This document shows positions 17,231 to 25,677 of a stretch of 49,978 nucleotides of DNA, piece by piece. The position numbers and the translations under genes are program-made. The notes under the pieces were generated by a model. The model was not told the DNA's origin, searched no databases, and saw only the letters and a program-made list of their open reading frames with translations. Where the stretch lies: contig NZ_JALLGL010000007.1 in assembly GCF_023072675.1 (NCBI RefSeq), positions 1-49,978 on the forward strand, read 5' to 3'. Origin of the DNA: Streptomyces sp. XM83C (GTDB taxonomy: Bacteria; Actinomycetota; Actinomycetes; Streptomycetales; Streptomycetaceae). The stretch's first letter is position 1, and each line of letters begins with the position of its first letter.

Positions 17231-20200
17231 TGCTGACTCCCGTCGGGGCGCTCGCTGCCGGGGCCGTGGGGGTGCGGCTGCGCGGGGTCGTGGTTCTCGT
17301 CGTACGGCCGGCCGTAGTTCTGCTCGTACGACTGCTCGTAGGGCGCGCCGTAAGCGGCCGGGTCGTAGCCGGCGGCTGCTCCTGTGCCGCTGTAGGCGTA
17401 GGGGTCGTACTGGCCGGCCTGGTACGGGTCGGCCCCGTAGCCCTGGTCGTAGCCGGTGCCGGCCGGGTACTGCTCGCCGCTTTGGTACCGCTCGTCGCCG
17501 TACCCGGCGTAGGGGGCGGCGTCGGGCTGGGCCGTGGTGCCCCACTGGCCGTAGGACTGCTGCGGCACGGCGGCGGGGGCGCCCTGCGGGACGGGCGGCA
17601 CGGCGTCGCCGTACGGACTGAACGCCCCGCCCTGGCCGTCCTGCCCGTCGGGGCCATCGGCGCCGCTGTGCCCATAGGGCGCGTCGGGGCCCTCGGTGCC
17701 GCTCTGCCCGTGGGGCGCCGGCTCGGATTCTCCTGCGCCACGCGCCTCCCGCGCCTCCGCGGGGTCCGCCGGGTCCGTGCCCGGGCCGTCCTGACCGGCG
17801 GCTGCCGCCTCGGCCTCCGCCTCCGCCTGGGCGCGCAGGCGTCGGGCCCGGCGGCCCTCGCCGGCGACGGCCTGGGCCGGGACGAAGGGCTCCTCGGGCA
17901 GGTCGTCGTCGACGTCGCGGCGCCGCCCGGGCAGGGCCATCACGACGAGGACGACGGCGAGGAAGCCCTGGACCCACAGCCAGACGGTGTGGCCGAGCGG
18001 GTCGTCGTGGACGACGTCGAGCTTCCCGCCGGTGGCGGGGAGCCGGAAGCCCTGGGCCCAGCCGTCGAGGGTGACGGGGGTGAGGGCCTTGCCGTCGAGC
18101 GTGGCGGTCCAGCCGTCGTCGGCGGCGTCGGCGAGCCGCAGGACGCGGCCGTCGGGGCCTGCGGGGACGGTGGTGTGGATCTCCACGGGCCCGGCGGCGA
18201 CGGGCTGCGGCGCCTGAGCGGCGGCCCCGGGCTTCGAGGCCCCTGCCCCGGCACCGGTCCCGGTCCCGTTGACGATCACGGCCCGCGCGATCTGCCGGTC
18301 GACGCGCCACAGGGCGCTGCCGTTCTGCTGGCTGAGCCGCTTCAGGCCGGGTGTGGCGTCGAGGACGCGGGTGATCTCCCGGGGGGCGCCCTTGTGGACG
18401 AGGACGTAGCGGACGGCGAAACTGCCGAGTTCGTCGGCCTGGTCGGCGCCGGAGCCGGCGACGAGGTTGGCGACGATCTTGTCGAGTTGTGCGTTGCCGC
18501 CGCGGGCCGCGGCGAGTTCGGCGTCGCCGAGGCGGACGCCGGCCCCTCGGACCACGGTGTAGCGGACCTGGGCGGTGGAGTCGCTGTCGAGGACGAGGGT
18601 GCGGGCCTGGTCGCGGTTGTTGCCGTCCTCGGCGACGAACGCGGGGACCTGCATCGGGTCTCGGCGCTCCAGCGGGCCGTCGGCGCCGCCGATCATCCAG
18701 CCGACGGCGACGAGGAGCGGCCCGGCCGCGGAGGCGAACGCGATGAGCGCGGCGACGGGCTGCCGCCAGCCGAAGCTCTGCTCGGCGACACGCGCGCGTG
18801 CGCCGTCGGCGCCGAGGACGGCGGCGCAGAGCAGGGCGAGGCCGTAGACGAGGGTGGCGGGGCCGGCCCAGGTGGAGCTGTTGGACAGCACGGCGAAGAC
18901 GAGGCCGGCGAGGGCGGCGGCCCAGGCGGTGCGGATGGCGGGCTGCCGCTCGGAGCGCAGCAGGGCGGCCAGCGCGGCGAGGACGATGCCGATGAGCATG
19001 AGCCCGTCGACGGTGCCGGGGCCGCCGGGGCTGGCGCCGAGCAGGTCGAGGGCGGAGGCGGTGGAGGCGCCGTGGTCGAGGCCGGCCTCGGTGAAGAAGC
19101 CGGTCGGCAGCAGCGTCAGCGACCAGGGGGCGAGGACCAGCAGGGGGGTGCCGAGCTGGGCGAGGAAGCGCAGGCCGTAGGCGGTGATGTCGGTGCGGCG
19201 CACGACCAGCAGGCCGAGGCCGAGGACGAGCGCGATGGGCCAGACGATCGGCGTGAACGCGGTGGTGACGGTCAGCAGCAGCGCGTACGCCCAGGTGGCG
19301 CGCCAGCTGCCGCGGGTGCCGGAGCCGCTCGCGAGGCCGCTGGCGGCGATGCCCGCGCGGGCGATGAGCGGGAGCAGCACGGCGAGGACGGCGGTGCCGA
19401 TGCGGCCGTCGGCGAGGGCGCCGGTCGCGGCGGGCAGGAAGGCGTAGGCGACGGCGGCCCAGGCGCGCAGCAGCCGTGAGGTGACGAGCGGGCGGGAGGC
19501 GAAGTACGCGGTGAACCCGGCCAGCGGTACGGAGGCGACGAGCAGGACGGTGACGGCGAGGCCGGTGGAGCCGAGCAGCAGCGAGGCGAGCAGGGCGACG
19601 ATCGCCAGGTAGGGCGGGGCGGACGGGGTGCCGCCGGCGCCGACGGGATGCCAGGCGTCGGTGTAGCGCGACCACAGGTCGGAGGCGTCGGCGGGCGCGG
19701 GCAGCAGGGCGCCGCCGGCGAGGGCGCCGTCGCCGAGGAGGTTGCGGCAGGCGACGAAGGAAATGAGCAGCAGCACCAGGAAGAGCACCGGCCCGGGTTT
19801 GCGGGCGATGCGCTTGAGGCGGGCGAACTGCTCGATCTCCAGGTAGTCGGCGTCGTCGCCGCCGGGTCCCGATTCGAGGCCGCCGCCGTGCCGGCCGGCG
19901 GAGGAGGTGTCGGAGTCGGAGCCGCCGAGGAAGTTGCCGGCGACCTGTTCGACGGTGGCGCGGACGGTGGCTCCGGGGGGCGGGAAGAGGGGCCGCAGGT
20001 CGCTCTTGTCGGCGACGGGCCGGCCGCGCTGCCGTCGGCCGGCGATGATCCGCTCGGGTCGCAGCAGGGTGCCCATGAGGCCGCGGATCTCGTCGAGGGC
20101 CTGGCCGGGGACCTTGCCGACGAGGTAGGCGAGGGTCCGCAGCAGGGTGCCGAGGACGACGCGCAGCAGCACCCAGGGCAGGGCGGCGGTGCGGGTGTTG

Positions 20201-21135
20201 ACGAGGAGGGTGTAGACGGCGCCGGCCTTGTCGACCTTGTGCGGGGAGGCGGTGGTGCGGCCGGCGCAGTCGACGGTGCGGCGTTCGCGGGAGGCGGCCT
20301 CGGCGTGCCGTACTACGGCGTCGGGGGCGACGAGGACGCGCAGGCCCGCGGCGTTGACGCGCCAGCACAGGTCGACGTCGTCACGCATGAGGGGCAGCCG
20401 GCGGTCGAAGCCGCCGAGCTGTTCGAAGACATCGCGGCGGATCAGCATGCCGGCGGTGGACACGGACAGCACGGGCTTGATGTGGTCGTGCTGGCCCTGG
20501 TCCTGTTCGCGGCGGTCCAGGCCGGTCCAGCGGCGGCCGGAGTGGGCGATGGTGACGCCGACCTCGAGGAGCTGGCGGCGGTCGTACCAGCCGCGCAGTT
20601 TGGGGCCGACCACGGCGACGTCGTCGCGGCCGAGTTCCAGTTCGCGGTCGACGACGCGCAGCAGTTCGGCGAGGGCGTCGGGTTCGGGGGCGCAGTCGTC
20701 GTGCAGCAGCCACAGCCATTGGACGGGTTCGCCGTAGGGCAGTTCGGGGAGGTCGTAGGCGTCGTCGCGCCAGGTGCGGGTGACGGGGTCCCAGCCGCTG
20801 GGCCGCTTCAGATACGGCAGTTCCTCGGGGGTGAGGACGGGCGCGGTGCGGTTGGCCTCCTCGACGGCCTGGCCGAAGCCGGTGCGGCGGGCGAGGTGCA
20901 GGACGTGGTCGTCGCCGAGGGCGTCGGTGACCAGCTGGGCGGAGTGGTCGGCGCTGCCGGTGTCGGCGGCCATCACGTACTGGACGGGGCGCTCCTGGCC
21001 GAGAAGCCCGGCGAGCGCGTCGGGCAGCCAGCGGGCGCCGTCGTGGGAGACGAGGACCGCGGTCACCACATGACGCGGAAACTCTGGTGTGGCAGCGGCG
21101 TCTTGGCGGGCTGCCGTGTGGCTGTGCACGGACAT
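17227..21135 (-). CDS. very large GT2 glycosyltransferase with polytopic membrane domain
   Basis: 1302 residues. The N-terminal GT-A domain (about 20-300) has VTAVLVSHDGARWLPDAL, the metal/sugar region WLLHDDCAPEPDALAEL and MRDDVDLCWRVNAAG. From about 470 to 1130 come many hydrophobic helices interrupted by an extracytoplasmic portion near residues 830-1070. The last ~150 residues are a disordered Tyr/Gly/Gln/Pro-rich tail. It probably transfers a sugar to a cell-envelope glycan or lipid carrier. It is coupled by a 4-bp overlap to the DUF5719 gene. The ATG at 21135 gives MSVHSHTAARQD. Confidence 0.9.
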   Translation of the reverse strand: MSVHSHTAARQDAAATPEFPRHVVTAVLVSHDGARWLPDALAGLLGQERPVQYVMAADTGSADHSAQLVTDALGDDHVLHLARRTGFGQAVEEANRTAPVLTPEELPYLKRPSGWDPVTRTWRDDAYDLPELPYGEPVQWLWLLHDDCAPEPDALAELLRVVDRELELGRDDVAVVGPKLRGWYDRRQLLEVGVTIAHSGRRWTGLDRREQDQGQHDHIKPVLSVSTAGMLIRRDVFEQLGGFDRRLPLMRDDVDLCWRVNAAGLRVLVAPDAVVRHAEAASRERRTVDCAGRTTASPHKVDKAGAVYTLLVNTRTAALPWVLLRVVLGTLLRTLAYLVGKVPGQALDEIRGLMGTLLRPERIIAGRRQRGRPVADKSDLRPLFPPPGATVRATVEQVAGNFLGGSDSDTSSAGRHGGGLESGPGGDDADYLEIEQFARLKRIARKPGPVLFLVLLLISFVACRNLLGDGALAGGALLPAPADASDLWSRYTDAWHPVGAGGTPSAPPYLAIVALLASLLLGSTGLAVTVLLVASVPLAGFTAYFASRPLVTSRLLRAWAAVAYAFLPAATGALADGRIGTAVLAVLLPLIARAGIAASGLASGSGTRGSWRATWAYALLLTVTTAFTPIVWPIALVLGLGLLVVRRTDITAYGLRFLAQLGTPLLVLAPWSLTLLPTGFFTEAGLDHGASTASALDLLGASPGGPGTVDGLMLIGIVLAALAALLRSERQPAIRTAWAAALAGLVFAVLSNSSTWAGPATLVYGLALLCAAVLGADGARARVAEQSFGWRQPVAALIAFASAAGPLLVAVGWMIGGADGPLERRDPMQVPAFVAEDGNNRDQARTLVLDSDSTAQVRYTVVRGAGVRLGDAELAAARGGNAQLDKIVANLVAGSGADQADELGSFAVRYVLVHKGAPREITRVLDATPGLKRLSQQNGSALWRVDRQIARAVIVNGTGTGAGAGASKPGAAAQAPQPVAAGPVEIHTTVPAGPDGRVLRLADAADDGWTATLDGKALTPVTLDGWAQGFRLPATGGKLDVVHDDPLGHTVWLWVQGFLAVVLVVMALPGRRRDVDDDLPEEPFVPAQAVAGEGRRARRLRAQAEAEAEAAAAGQDGPGTDPADPAEAREARGAGESEPAPHGQSGTEGPDAPYGHSGADGPDGQDGQGGAFSPYGDAVPPVPQGAPAAVPQQSYGQWGTTAQPDAAPYAGYGDERYQSGEQYPAGTGYDQGYGADPYQAGQYDPYAYSGTGAAAGYDPAAYGAPYEQSYEQNYGRPYDENHDPAQPHPHGPGSERPDGSQQ

Positions 21136-21411
21136 CGAGGTACGGGCCCCGGTTCGGTGGACTGCGGTGGACGCCTGTGCCCGGCGGGGGCAGTGGGGCG
21201 TCTCGGACGAGCGACCACACTATCGGCTGCCCATGACGACGGCCCGCCGCCTGTGGACAACCCACGGCCGACGGGCCGTTGCGTACGTGTGTTTGTGCGG
21301 TTTGCTCACCTGTGGCCGCGCTGTCCGCGCTCCGGGGTGCTCCGCGCGGCCGGCGCGCGCCGCGCGCCTGTGTGTGCCCTGCCGCGAGTCCTGTCCTGTG
21401 CGTCCGTGCCG

Positions 21412-21454
21412 GACGGCCGCGTCGGGCGTTGCCGTCGGCGGGCGGGCGGCCGTC
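21412..21454 (-). terminator. inverted repeat directly after whiB
   Basis: GCGGCCGTC (21446-21454) abuts the whiB stop codon and pairs perfectly with GACGGCCGC (21412-21420) across a 25-base GC-rich loop. It probably ends or attenuates the whiB transcript. The rest of 21136-21411, between whiB and the glycosyltransferase, shows a GATAGT hexamer on the minus strand near 21220 but no paired -35. Confidence 0.5.
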
Positions 21455-21718
21455 TCAGACTGCGGCCTTCTTGAGCCGGCGGCGTTCCCGCTCGGACAGG
21501 CCGCCCCAGATGCCGAAGCGTTCGTCGTTGGCGAGGGCGTATTCGAGGCACTCGGAGCGGACCTCGCAGGCGAGGCAGACCTTCTTGGCCTCCCGGGTGG
21601 AGCCGCCCTTCTCGGGGAAGAAGGACTCGGGATCGGTCTGGGCGCACAGCGCGCGCTCCTGCCAGCCGAGTTCCTCGTCCGCGTCGTCGACCAGCAGTTG
21701 CTGCACCAGCTCGGTCAT
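21455..21718 (-). CDS. whiB: WhiB, iron-sulfur developmental transcription factor
   Basis: 87 residues, the exact length of Streptomyces WhiB. Four iron-sulfur cysteines, Cys25, Cys48, Cys51 and Cys57 (KKVCLACEVRSECLEYAL), are followed by the GIWGG turn and a basic C-terminus (SERERRRLKKAA). WhiB acts with WhiA to bring aerial hyphae to growth arrest and sporulation septation. The start MTELVQQLLVDDADEE and neighbourhood agree with whiB rather than a paralogue. Confidence 0.97.
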   Translation of the reverse strand: MTELVQQLLVDDADEELGWQERALCAQTDPESFFPEKGGSTREAKKVCLACEVRSECLEYALANDERFGIWGGLSERERRRLKKAAV

Positions 21719-21791
21719 GTGCGCCCCTCGTCTGTCTTTCGTGTCCCCGTGATCCGGCCGTTACCGATTCCGGCTGAACGACACGAGTGAA

Positions 21792-21821
21792 ATTACAAGT
21801 GTGCTGCTCCGGGCGAGTCAA
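21792..21821 (-). promoter_or_regulatory. whiB promoter, TTGACT - 18 - TGTAAT
   Basis: The minus strand has TTGACT (21821-21816), an 18-base spacer and TGTAAT (21797-21792), about 75 bases upstream of the whiB ATG. A GACAC pentamer (21745-21741), the core of WhiA/WhiB target sites, lies between promoter and gene and could allow autoregulation. The promoter match is direct; regulation is inference. Confidence 0.65.
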
Positions 21822-22160
21822 GCCGAGATCTGCTATTGGGCCCCTTATTCACTCTGCGGAACCAAGGCCATGCGGAAAGTGTTCAAATCGCCATAAACCT
21901 TGACACAGCGACGGGGTCCGGGAGCCCTCCCGGACCGCACAGAGCTCGCCGGAACCCTGTACGGAGAAGGACGCCCGAGCGTTCGATCCCGTTCCGGAAG
22001 CGCACGGTGAAGCGAACCGGATCACAGTCGGATCAGGGGATCGCAACGGGCCTTGCGTGCCCGGCTTGTGCCGCATGTGTCCCGGTCCACCGCTGCACAA
22101 ACCTTTCGCCGGCGAGATACACCGGAAGAGGTGAAACCCGTCCCACATGCCGGGGCCGAG

Positions 22161-22189
22161 TTGACAGCGGAGGTGTGAACCGCTGTCCT
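22161..22189 (+). promoter_or_regulatory. promoter for the Cys-rich leader and cysteine dioxygenase, overlapped by an operator-like inverted repeat
   Basis: TTGACA (22161-22166), a 17-base spacer and TGTCCT (22184-22189) are followed 7 bases later by the leader ATG at 22197, the spacing of a leaderless transcript. The perfect inverted repeat GACAGCGG (22163-22170) / CCGCTGTC (22180-22187) covers the -35 and spacer, and CCCACA/TGTGGG (22142-22147, 22190-22195) flank it. This is where a repressor would bind. The -10 is weak. Confidence 0.55.
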
Positions 22190-22196
22190 TGTGGGC

Positions 22197-22292
22197 ATGC
22201 TCGCGAACTTGGCGCTCACCACGACCCGCACCGCCGGGTCCCACGGTGCTGCCCGCGCTCGCTGTAGCTGTTGTCGCTGTTCCAGCTGTTGA
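22197..22292 (+). CDS. Cys-rich leader peptide upstream of cysteine dioxygenase (candidate attenuator)
   Basis: A 31-codon ORF, ATG 22197 to TGA 22292, whose last residues read ARARCSCCRCSSC: five cysteines in the final nine positions. All five are TGT, while cysteines in the neighbouring cdo and fbiA genes are TGC. No Shine-Dalgarno lies at usable distance, but the start coincides with the predicted transcription start, so leaderless translation is likely. It sits 160 bases upstream of the cysteine dioxygenase start. Cys-rich leader ORFs that sense cysteinyl-tRNA are known in mycobacteria, and a similar role is inferred here. It could instead be a tiny metal-binding peptide. Confidence 0.7.
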   Translation: MLANLALTTTRTAGSHGAARARCSCCRCSSC

Positions 22293-22329
22293 GCCGACCG
22301 CGCTCCGGCTGCCGCCGCGTCCACCTGTG

Positions 22330-22409
22330 ACCGGCCGCTGTATCCCCCGCTCCGCACACCCGTGCATCCGCCCGCACCGGGCACACCGCCCGTGACCCGG
22401 GCGGCCGGT
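22330..22409 (+). promoter_or_regulatory. competing RNA hairpins between the Cys leader and cysteine dioxygenase
   Basis: CGGGCGG (22398-22404) can pair with either of two CCGCCCG copies (22368-22374 or 22386-22392). The overlapping GCGGCCGGT (22401-22409) can instead pair with ACCGGCCGC (22330-22338). These are mutually exclusive stems, as expected of an attenuator. Further on, GAGG (22436-22439), part of the cdo ribosome binding site, can pair with CCTC (22444-22447). Confidence 0.45.
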
Positions 22410-22452
22410 ACAGCCCACCGTCCACCGCCCTCCACGAGGAACACCTCCCCCC

Positions 22453-22959
22453 ATGAACAGCGACAGCGACCTCCAGATCGCCGGCGACATCCTCGAGGTC
22501 CCGCACCTGCTCCAGCCGCCGCGCGAGCACCCCACCACCGTCGCCGAGTTCGCCGGCCTGGCACGTTCCATCGCCGCCGACCGCTCCCAGTGGGCCCGTC
22601 TCGTCCGCTACGACGCCACGACCCGCTGGTACCACCGGCTGCGCACCGGGCCCGGCTACGAAGTGTGGCTGCTGTCCTGGGTGCCCGGTCAGGGCAGCGG
22701 ACGGCACGACCACGGCCGCTCCTCCGGCGTGCTGACCGTCCTGGACGGCACCCTCACCGAGCACACCGCACGCGGCACGCGCGCGTTGGCCGCCGGTGCG
22801 CAGCGCGTGTTCGCGCCGGGCTATGTGCACGAGGTCGTCAACGACGCGCTGGAGCCGGCGGTCAGCCTGCACGTGTACTTCCCCGGCCTCACCGAGATGC
22901 CGATGCACACGGCCCCCACGTGCGAGGCCCCGGCCGAGCCGCACCGGGTCACGGCCTGA
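22453..22959 (+). CDS. cysteine dioxygenase (cupin family)
   Basis: A 168-residue cytosolic non-heme iron enzyme oxidising L-cysteine to cysteine sulfinate. The cupin core shows the iron ligands in GRHDHGRSSG (His85, His87) and YVHEVVN (His126), as in CDO family members, and PGYEVWLLSWVPGQ before them. The ATG 22453 has GAGGA 12 bases upstream, partly hidden in a small stem. It is divergent from whiB and expressed, by inference, from the promoter at 22161 through the Cys-rich leader. A related thiol dioxygenase substrate (for example 3-mercaptopropionate) cannot be excluded. Confidence 0.88.
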   Translation: MNSDSDLQIAGDILEVPHLLQPPREHPTTVAEFAGLARSIAADRSQWARLVRYDATTRWYHRLRTGPGYEVWLLSWVPGQGSGRHDHGRSSGVLTVLDGTLTEHTARGTRALAAGAQRVFAPGYVHEVVNDALEPAVSLHVYFPGLTEMPMHTAPTCEAPAEPHRVTA

Positions 22960-23305
22960 CGGCAGGGCCGCTCCGCACGCCCCGGTCAGGCCGGGCACCG
23001 CACCGCGCCCGACGGACCCCGCACGACGGGCACCGCGCCGAACACCTGCACGCCTCCCGCCCGGTGACCGCACGACCGCTGACGCCGGACGCCCGCCGAC
23101 CTCGTACGCCCGTCCCGCGCGCCCGCCCGCCGTACGCCCGTTTGGACCCGCACGCCGTTCCTCCGCGTGTCGCCCCGCCCGACCACGCGCCCTGCCCGCA
23201 CCGAACCGGCACACCGGCCGAAGGACTGGCCGGCCGAAGAAGCGACCGGCCGGCGGGTGCCCGGCTGACCGACGCGATGTCAGACCGGCCTGCAAGACTG
23301 GCCGC
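22960..23305. other. gene-free stretch upstream of fbiA
   Basis: 346 GC-rich bases with no plausible gene. Near the right end CCGGCCGAAG is repeated and GGCCGG/CCGGCC can fold; this may end the cdo transcript. The fbiA start lacks a Shine-Dalgarno, and AAGACT lies 6 bases before its ATG, which would suit a leaderless start, but I found no good -35. Confidence 0.4.
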
Positions 23306-24265
23306 ATGCGCATTGTGGTTCTGGCAGGCGGCATCGGCGGTGCCCGTTTCCTGCGCGGTCTGAAGCGGGCCGTGCCGGACGCGGACATCACGGTCATCGG
23401 CAACACCGGCGACGACATCCACCTCTTCGGGCTGAAGGTCTGCCCGGACCTCGACACGGTGATGTACACGCTCGGCGGCGGCATCAACGAGGAGCAGGGC
23501 TGGGGGCGTGCCGACGAGACGTTCCATCTGAAGGAGGAGCTCGCGGCGTACGGCGTGGGCCCGGAGTGGTTCGGGCTCGGCGACCGTGACTTCGCGACGC
23601 ACATCGTGCGGACGCAGATGCTCGGCGCGGGCTATCCGCTCAGCGCGGTCACCGAGGCGCTCTGCGACCGCTGGAAGCCGGGAGTGCGGCTGATCCCGAT
23701 GACCGACGACCGGGTGGAGACGCATGTCGCGGTCGAGGTGGACGGCGAACGCAAGGCGATCCACTTCCAGGAGTACTGGGTGAAGCTGCGGGCGTCGGTG
23801 CCGGCCGAGGCGGTCGTCCCGGTCGGCGCGGAGCAGGCCAAACCGGCCCCGGGCGTGCTGGAGGCGATCGCCGGCGCGGACGTGATCCTCTTCCCGCCGT
23901 CCAACCCCGTGGTGTCGGTCGGCACGATCCTCGCCGTGCCCGGCATCCGTGAGGCGATCGCCGACGCGGGGGTCCCCGTGGTGGGCCTGTCCCCCATCGT
24001 CGGGGACGCGCCCGTGCGCGGCATGGCCGACAAGGTCCTCGCCGCGGTCGGCGTCGAGGCCACGGCCGCGGCGGTCGCCGAGCACTACGGCTCCGGGCTG
24101 CTGGACGGCTGGCTCGTCGACACCGTGGACGCCGCCGCGGTCGAGCGGGTGGAGGCGGCGGGCATCCGCTGCCGTGCCGTACCGCTGATGATGACGGACG
24201 TGGAGGCGAGCGCGCAGATGGCGCGGGAGGCGCTGGCGCTGGCCGAGGAGGTACGAGGGGCATGA
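23306..24265 (+). CDS. fbiA: 2-phospho-L-lactate transferase (coenzyme F420 biosynthesis)
   Basis: A 319-residue CofD/FbiA enzyme transferring the activated phospho-lactate or phosphoenolpyruvate moiety to the deazaflavin FO, giving F420-0 or its dehydro form. Signatures are the N-terminal [51 protein letters not shown] and [13 protein letters not shown]. Start ATG 23306 gives MRIVVLAGG. The stop overlaps the fbiB start (ATGA), so the two are co-translated. F420 serves reductases in secondary metabolism and redox defence. Confidence 0.96.
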   Translation: MRIVVLAGGIGGARFLRGLKRAVPDADITVIGNTGDDIHLFGLKVCPDLDTVMYTLGGGINEEQGWGRADETFHLKEELAAYGVGPEWFGLGDRDFATHIVRTQMLGAGYPLSAVTEALCDRWKPGVRLIPMTDDRVETHVAVEVDGERKAIHFQEYWVKLRASVPAEAVVPVGAEQAKPAPGVLEAIAGADVILFPPSNPVVSVGTILAVPGIREAIADAGVPVVGLSPIVGDAPVRGMADKVLAAVGVEATAAAVAEHYGSGLLDGWLVDTVDAAAVERVEAAGIRCRAVPLMMTDVEASAQMAREALALAEEVRGA

Positions 24266-25572
24266 GCACGCCGCCCGCCGACGGCTACCGCGTCTGGGCC
24301 GTGCCCGGGCTGCCCGAGGTGCAGCCCGGCGACGACCTGGCCAAGCTGATCGCCGCCGCCGAACCGGGACTGGCCGACGGGGACGTCGTCCTGGTCACCT
24401 CGAAGATCGTCTCGAAGGCGGAGGGCCGGACCGTCCGGGCCGACGACCGGGAGGCGGCCATCGACGCGGAGACGGTGCGGGTGGTGGCCCGGCGCGGCAC
24501 CCTGCGCATCGTCGAGGACCGACGCGGTCTGGTGATGGCCGCCGCCGGTGTCGACGCCTCCAACACGCCCGCCGGAACCGTGCTGCTGCTGCCGGAGGAC
24601 CCGGACGCGTCCGCGCGCGCGATCCGCGACGGGCTGCGCCAGGCGCTCGGCGTCCACGTGGGGGTCGTGGTCACCGACACTTTCGGCCGGCCCTGGCGCT
24701 CGGGACTGACGGACGTGGCGATCGGCGCGGCGGGCGTACGCGTCCTCGACGACCTGCGCGGCGGCACCGACGCGCACGGCAACCCTCTGGTCGCGACGAT
24801 CGTGGCGACCGCGGACGAACTCGCCGCGGCGGGCGACCTGGTCAAGGGCAAGACGGCGGGCCGCCCGGTGGCCGTCGTACGCGGCCTGCCGCACGTCGTC
24901 GCCGACGGCGAGGCGGACGGCGCCCGCGCCCTGGTCCGCAGCGCCCGCGACGACATGTTCCGGCTCGGCACGTCCGAGGCGATCCGGCAGGCGGTCACCC
25001 AGCGCCGTACGGTCCGCTCCTTCACGGACGAGCCCGTCGACCCCGGCGCGGTACGCCGGGCGGTGGCCGCGGCGGTCACGGCACCGGCGCCGCACCACAC
25101 CGCGCCGTGGCGGTTCGTGCTGCTGGAGTCGCCCGACAAGCGCGTGCGGCTGCTGGACGCGATGCGGGAGGCGTGGATCGCCGACCTCAGACGTGACGGC
25201 AAGAGCGAGGAGTCCATCGCCAAGCGGGTCCGCCGCGGGGACGTCCTGCGCAACGCCCCCTACCTGGTGGTCCCCTGCCTCGTCATGGACGGCTCGCACA
25301 CCTACGGCGACCCGCGGCGGGACGCGGCCGAGCGGGAGATGTTCGTGGTCGCCACAGGCGCGGGTGTACAGAACTTCCTGGTCGCGCTGGCCGCGGAGCG
25401 GCTGGGGTCGGCGTGGGTGTCGTCGACGATGTTCTGCCGGGACGTGGTGCGGGAGGTGCTGGGCCTGCCGGACGACTGGGACCCGATGGGCGCGGTGGCG
25501 GTCGGCCACCCGGCGGACGAACCCCGCCCGCGCCCGGATCGGGAGGCGGGGGCGTTCATCGAGGTGCGGTGA
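24262..25572 (+). CDS. fbiB: bifunctional F420-0:gamma-glutamyl ligase / nitroreductase-domain FbiB
   Basis: 436 residues. The N-terminal CofE ligase (about 8-245) shows [35 protein letters not shown] and the GADELA-like [12 protein letters not shown]. The C-terminal FMN-binding nitroreductase domain (about 255-430) shows [29 protein letters not shown] and [17 protein letters not shown]. It adds glutamates to F420-0, and the C-terminal domain reduces dehydro-F420. The two-domain form is the actinobacterial one. It follows fbiA with a 4-bp overlap. Confidence 0.96.
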   Translation: MSTPPADGYRVWAVPGLPEVQPGDDLAKLIAAAEPGLADGDVVLVTSKIVSKAEGRTVRADDREAAIDAETVRVVARRGTLRIVEDRRGLVMAAAGVDASNTPAGTVLLLPEDPDASARAIRDGLRQALGVHVGVVVTDTFGRPWRSGLTDVAIGAAGVRVLDDLRGGTDAHGNPLVATIVATADELAAAGDLVKGKTAGRPVAVVRGLPHVVADGEADGARALVRSARDDMFRLGTSEAIRQAVTQRRTVRSFTDEPVDPGAVRRAVAAAVTAPAPHHTAPWRFVLLESPDKRVRLLDAMREAWIADLRRDGKSEESIAKRVRRGDVLRNAPYLVVPCLVMDGSHTYGDPRRDAAEREMFVVATGAGVQNFLVALAAERLGSAWVSSTMFCRDVVREVLGLPDDWDPMGAVAVGHPADEPRPRPDREAGAFIEVR

Positions 25573-25677
25573 GCCTAGTCGCAGAAAGGACCGCACAGGA
25601 CCCTCCCGGACGGCAGGACCCCCTACCCTCGTAGAGCACGCCTCTCCCCCCCTCTCCCTCCCCCAGGACCTCATTCC

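Noticed and set aside
21836..22267. 143-codon plus-strand frame overlapping the Cys leader
   Set aside because: It crosses the promoter region, lacks a ribosome binding site and has no protein-like composition; the 31-codon frame fits the promoter and codon evidence better.
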